Part shown: one piece after another, positions 12,991-13,046 of the stretch
Layout: every line of letters begins with the position of its first letter
How positions within the stretch are numbered: the stretch's first letter is position 1
From: Methanobacteriota archaeon
GTDB lineage: Archaea; Thermoplasmatota; Thermoplasmata; RBG-16-68-12
Assembly (NCBI GenBank): GCA_005878515.1
Contig: VBLZ01000133.1
Location: forward strand, 1-13,046
Direction of reading: 5' to 3'
Length of the DNA stretch: 13,046 nucleotides
The notes under the pieces: model-generated
What the model saw: only the letters and a program-made list of their open reading frames with translations
What the model was told of the DNA's origin: nothing
Databases searched by the model: none
Translations under genes and position numbers: made by a program

Positions 12991-13044
12991 ATGTCGTTCC
13001 TCATCAATCACTCGAAGAAAGACTCCGCGATCGGCCGCTCGTGA
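12991..13044 (+). pseudogene. Stub where the VapC toxin should start
   Basis: ATG at 12991 lies two bases after the antitoxin stop, the usual vapBC spacing. It reads MSFLIN, like the MxFLID opening of PIN-domain toxins, but the catalytic Asp position is Asn and the frame continues HSKKDSAIGRS to TGA at 13042-13044. The toxin may be destroyed, shifted in frame beyond the window edge, or simply absent with a chance match. Confidence 0.2.
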
Positions 13045-13046
13045 GG

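Noticed and set aside
1..13046. CRISPR array, insertion sequence or complete defence system
   Set aside because: I saw no regularly spaced repeats, no transposase with terminal repeats and no known defence effector; the STAND protein has a DNA-binding N-terminus and not a recognisable nuclease or other killing domain.

Overview
The window looks like archaeal chromosome, most likely from a GC-rich, uncultivated member of the Thermoplasmatota. Three things point there. The alpha/beta hydrolase at 670-1545 carries the whole motif set of Thermoplasma tricorn-interacting factor F1. A/T-rich TATA-like boxes sit 25-45 bases before many starts, either leaderless or with a short leader carrying a GGAG-type ribosome site. 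There is also a DUF217-type (archaeal VapB) antitoxin and a NosD-like secreted beta-helix protein. The lineage is inferred from these features, not from a database search. GTG and TTG starts are common. I see no rRNA, tRNA, CRISPR array or insertion sequence.

Layout. 1-1545 (minus): F1-type aminopeptidase followed 11 bases later by a TMEM175-like (DUF1211) membrane protein that runs off the left edge. 1703-2140 (plus): three very small overlapping or abutting reading frames, the last a 23-residue membrane peptide with a strong ribosome site, then a T-rich terminator. 2323-2544 (plus): a 73-residue unknown protein whose end overlaps the end of a 927-residue winged-helix/STAND ATPase/TPR protein (2534-5317, minus). 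5575-6222 (minus): a winged-helix regulator followed by a three-helix membrane protein. 6331-8263 (minus): a small secreted protein and a secreted beta-helix protein, separated by about 400 non-coding bases. 8264-9117: a short integrase-like remnant, a 96-residue unknown gene and several possible operator repeats. 9118-9930 (plus): a membrane-anchored helical protein. 10020-10521 (plus): a locus that seems to be broken by a frameshift. 10575-11640 (minus): two membrane proteins, each with its own promoter. 11803-12634: a small membrane protein (plus) convergent with a Nudix hydrolase of the CoA-diphosphatase type (minus). 12725-13044 (plus): a VapB-like antitoxin followed by only a stub where the PIN toxin should start.

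The window reads as a mosaic of single genes and two-gene units, not one long operon. Themes are peptide turnover (F1), envelope proteins (about half of the genes encode membrane or secreted products), and regulation (STAND ATPase, winged helix, antitoxin). I find no complete defence island. The most unusual parts are the 1703-2140 cluster of miniature genes, the STAND regulator with a palindrome at its own start region, and the two damaged or incomplete loci (10020-10521 and 12991-13044).
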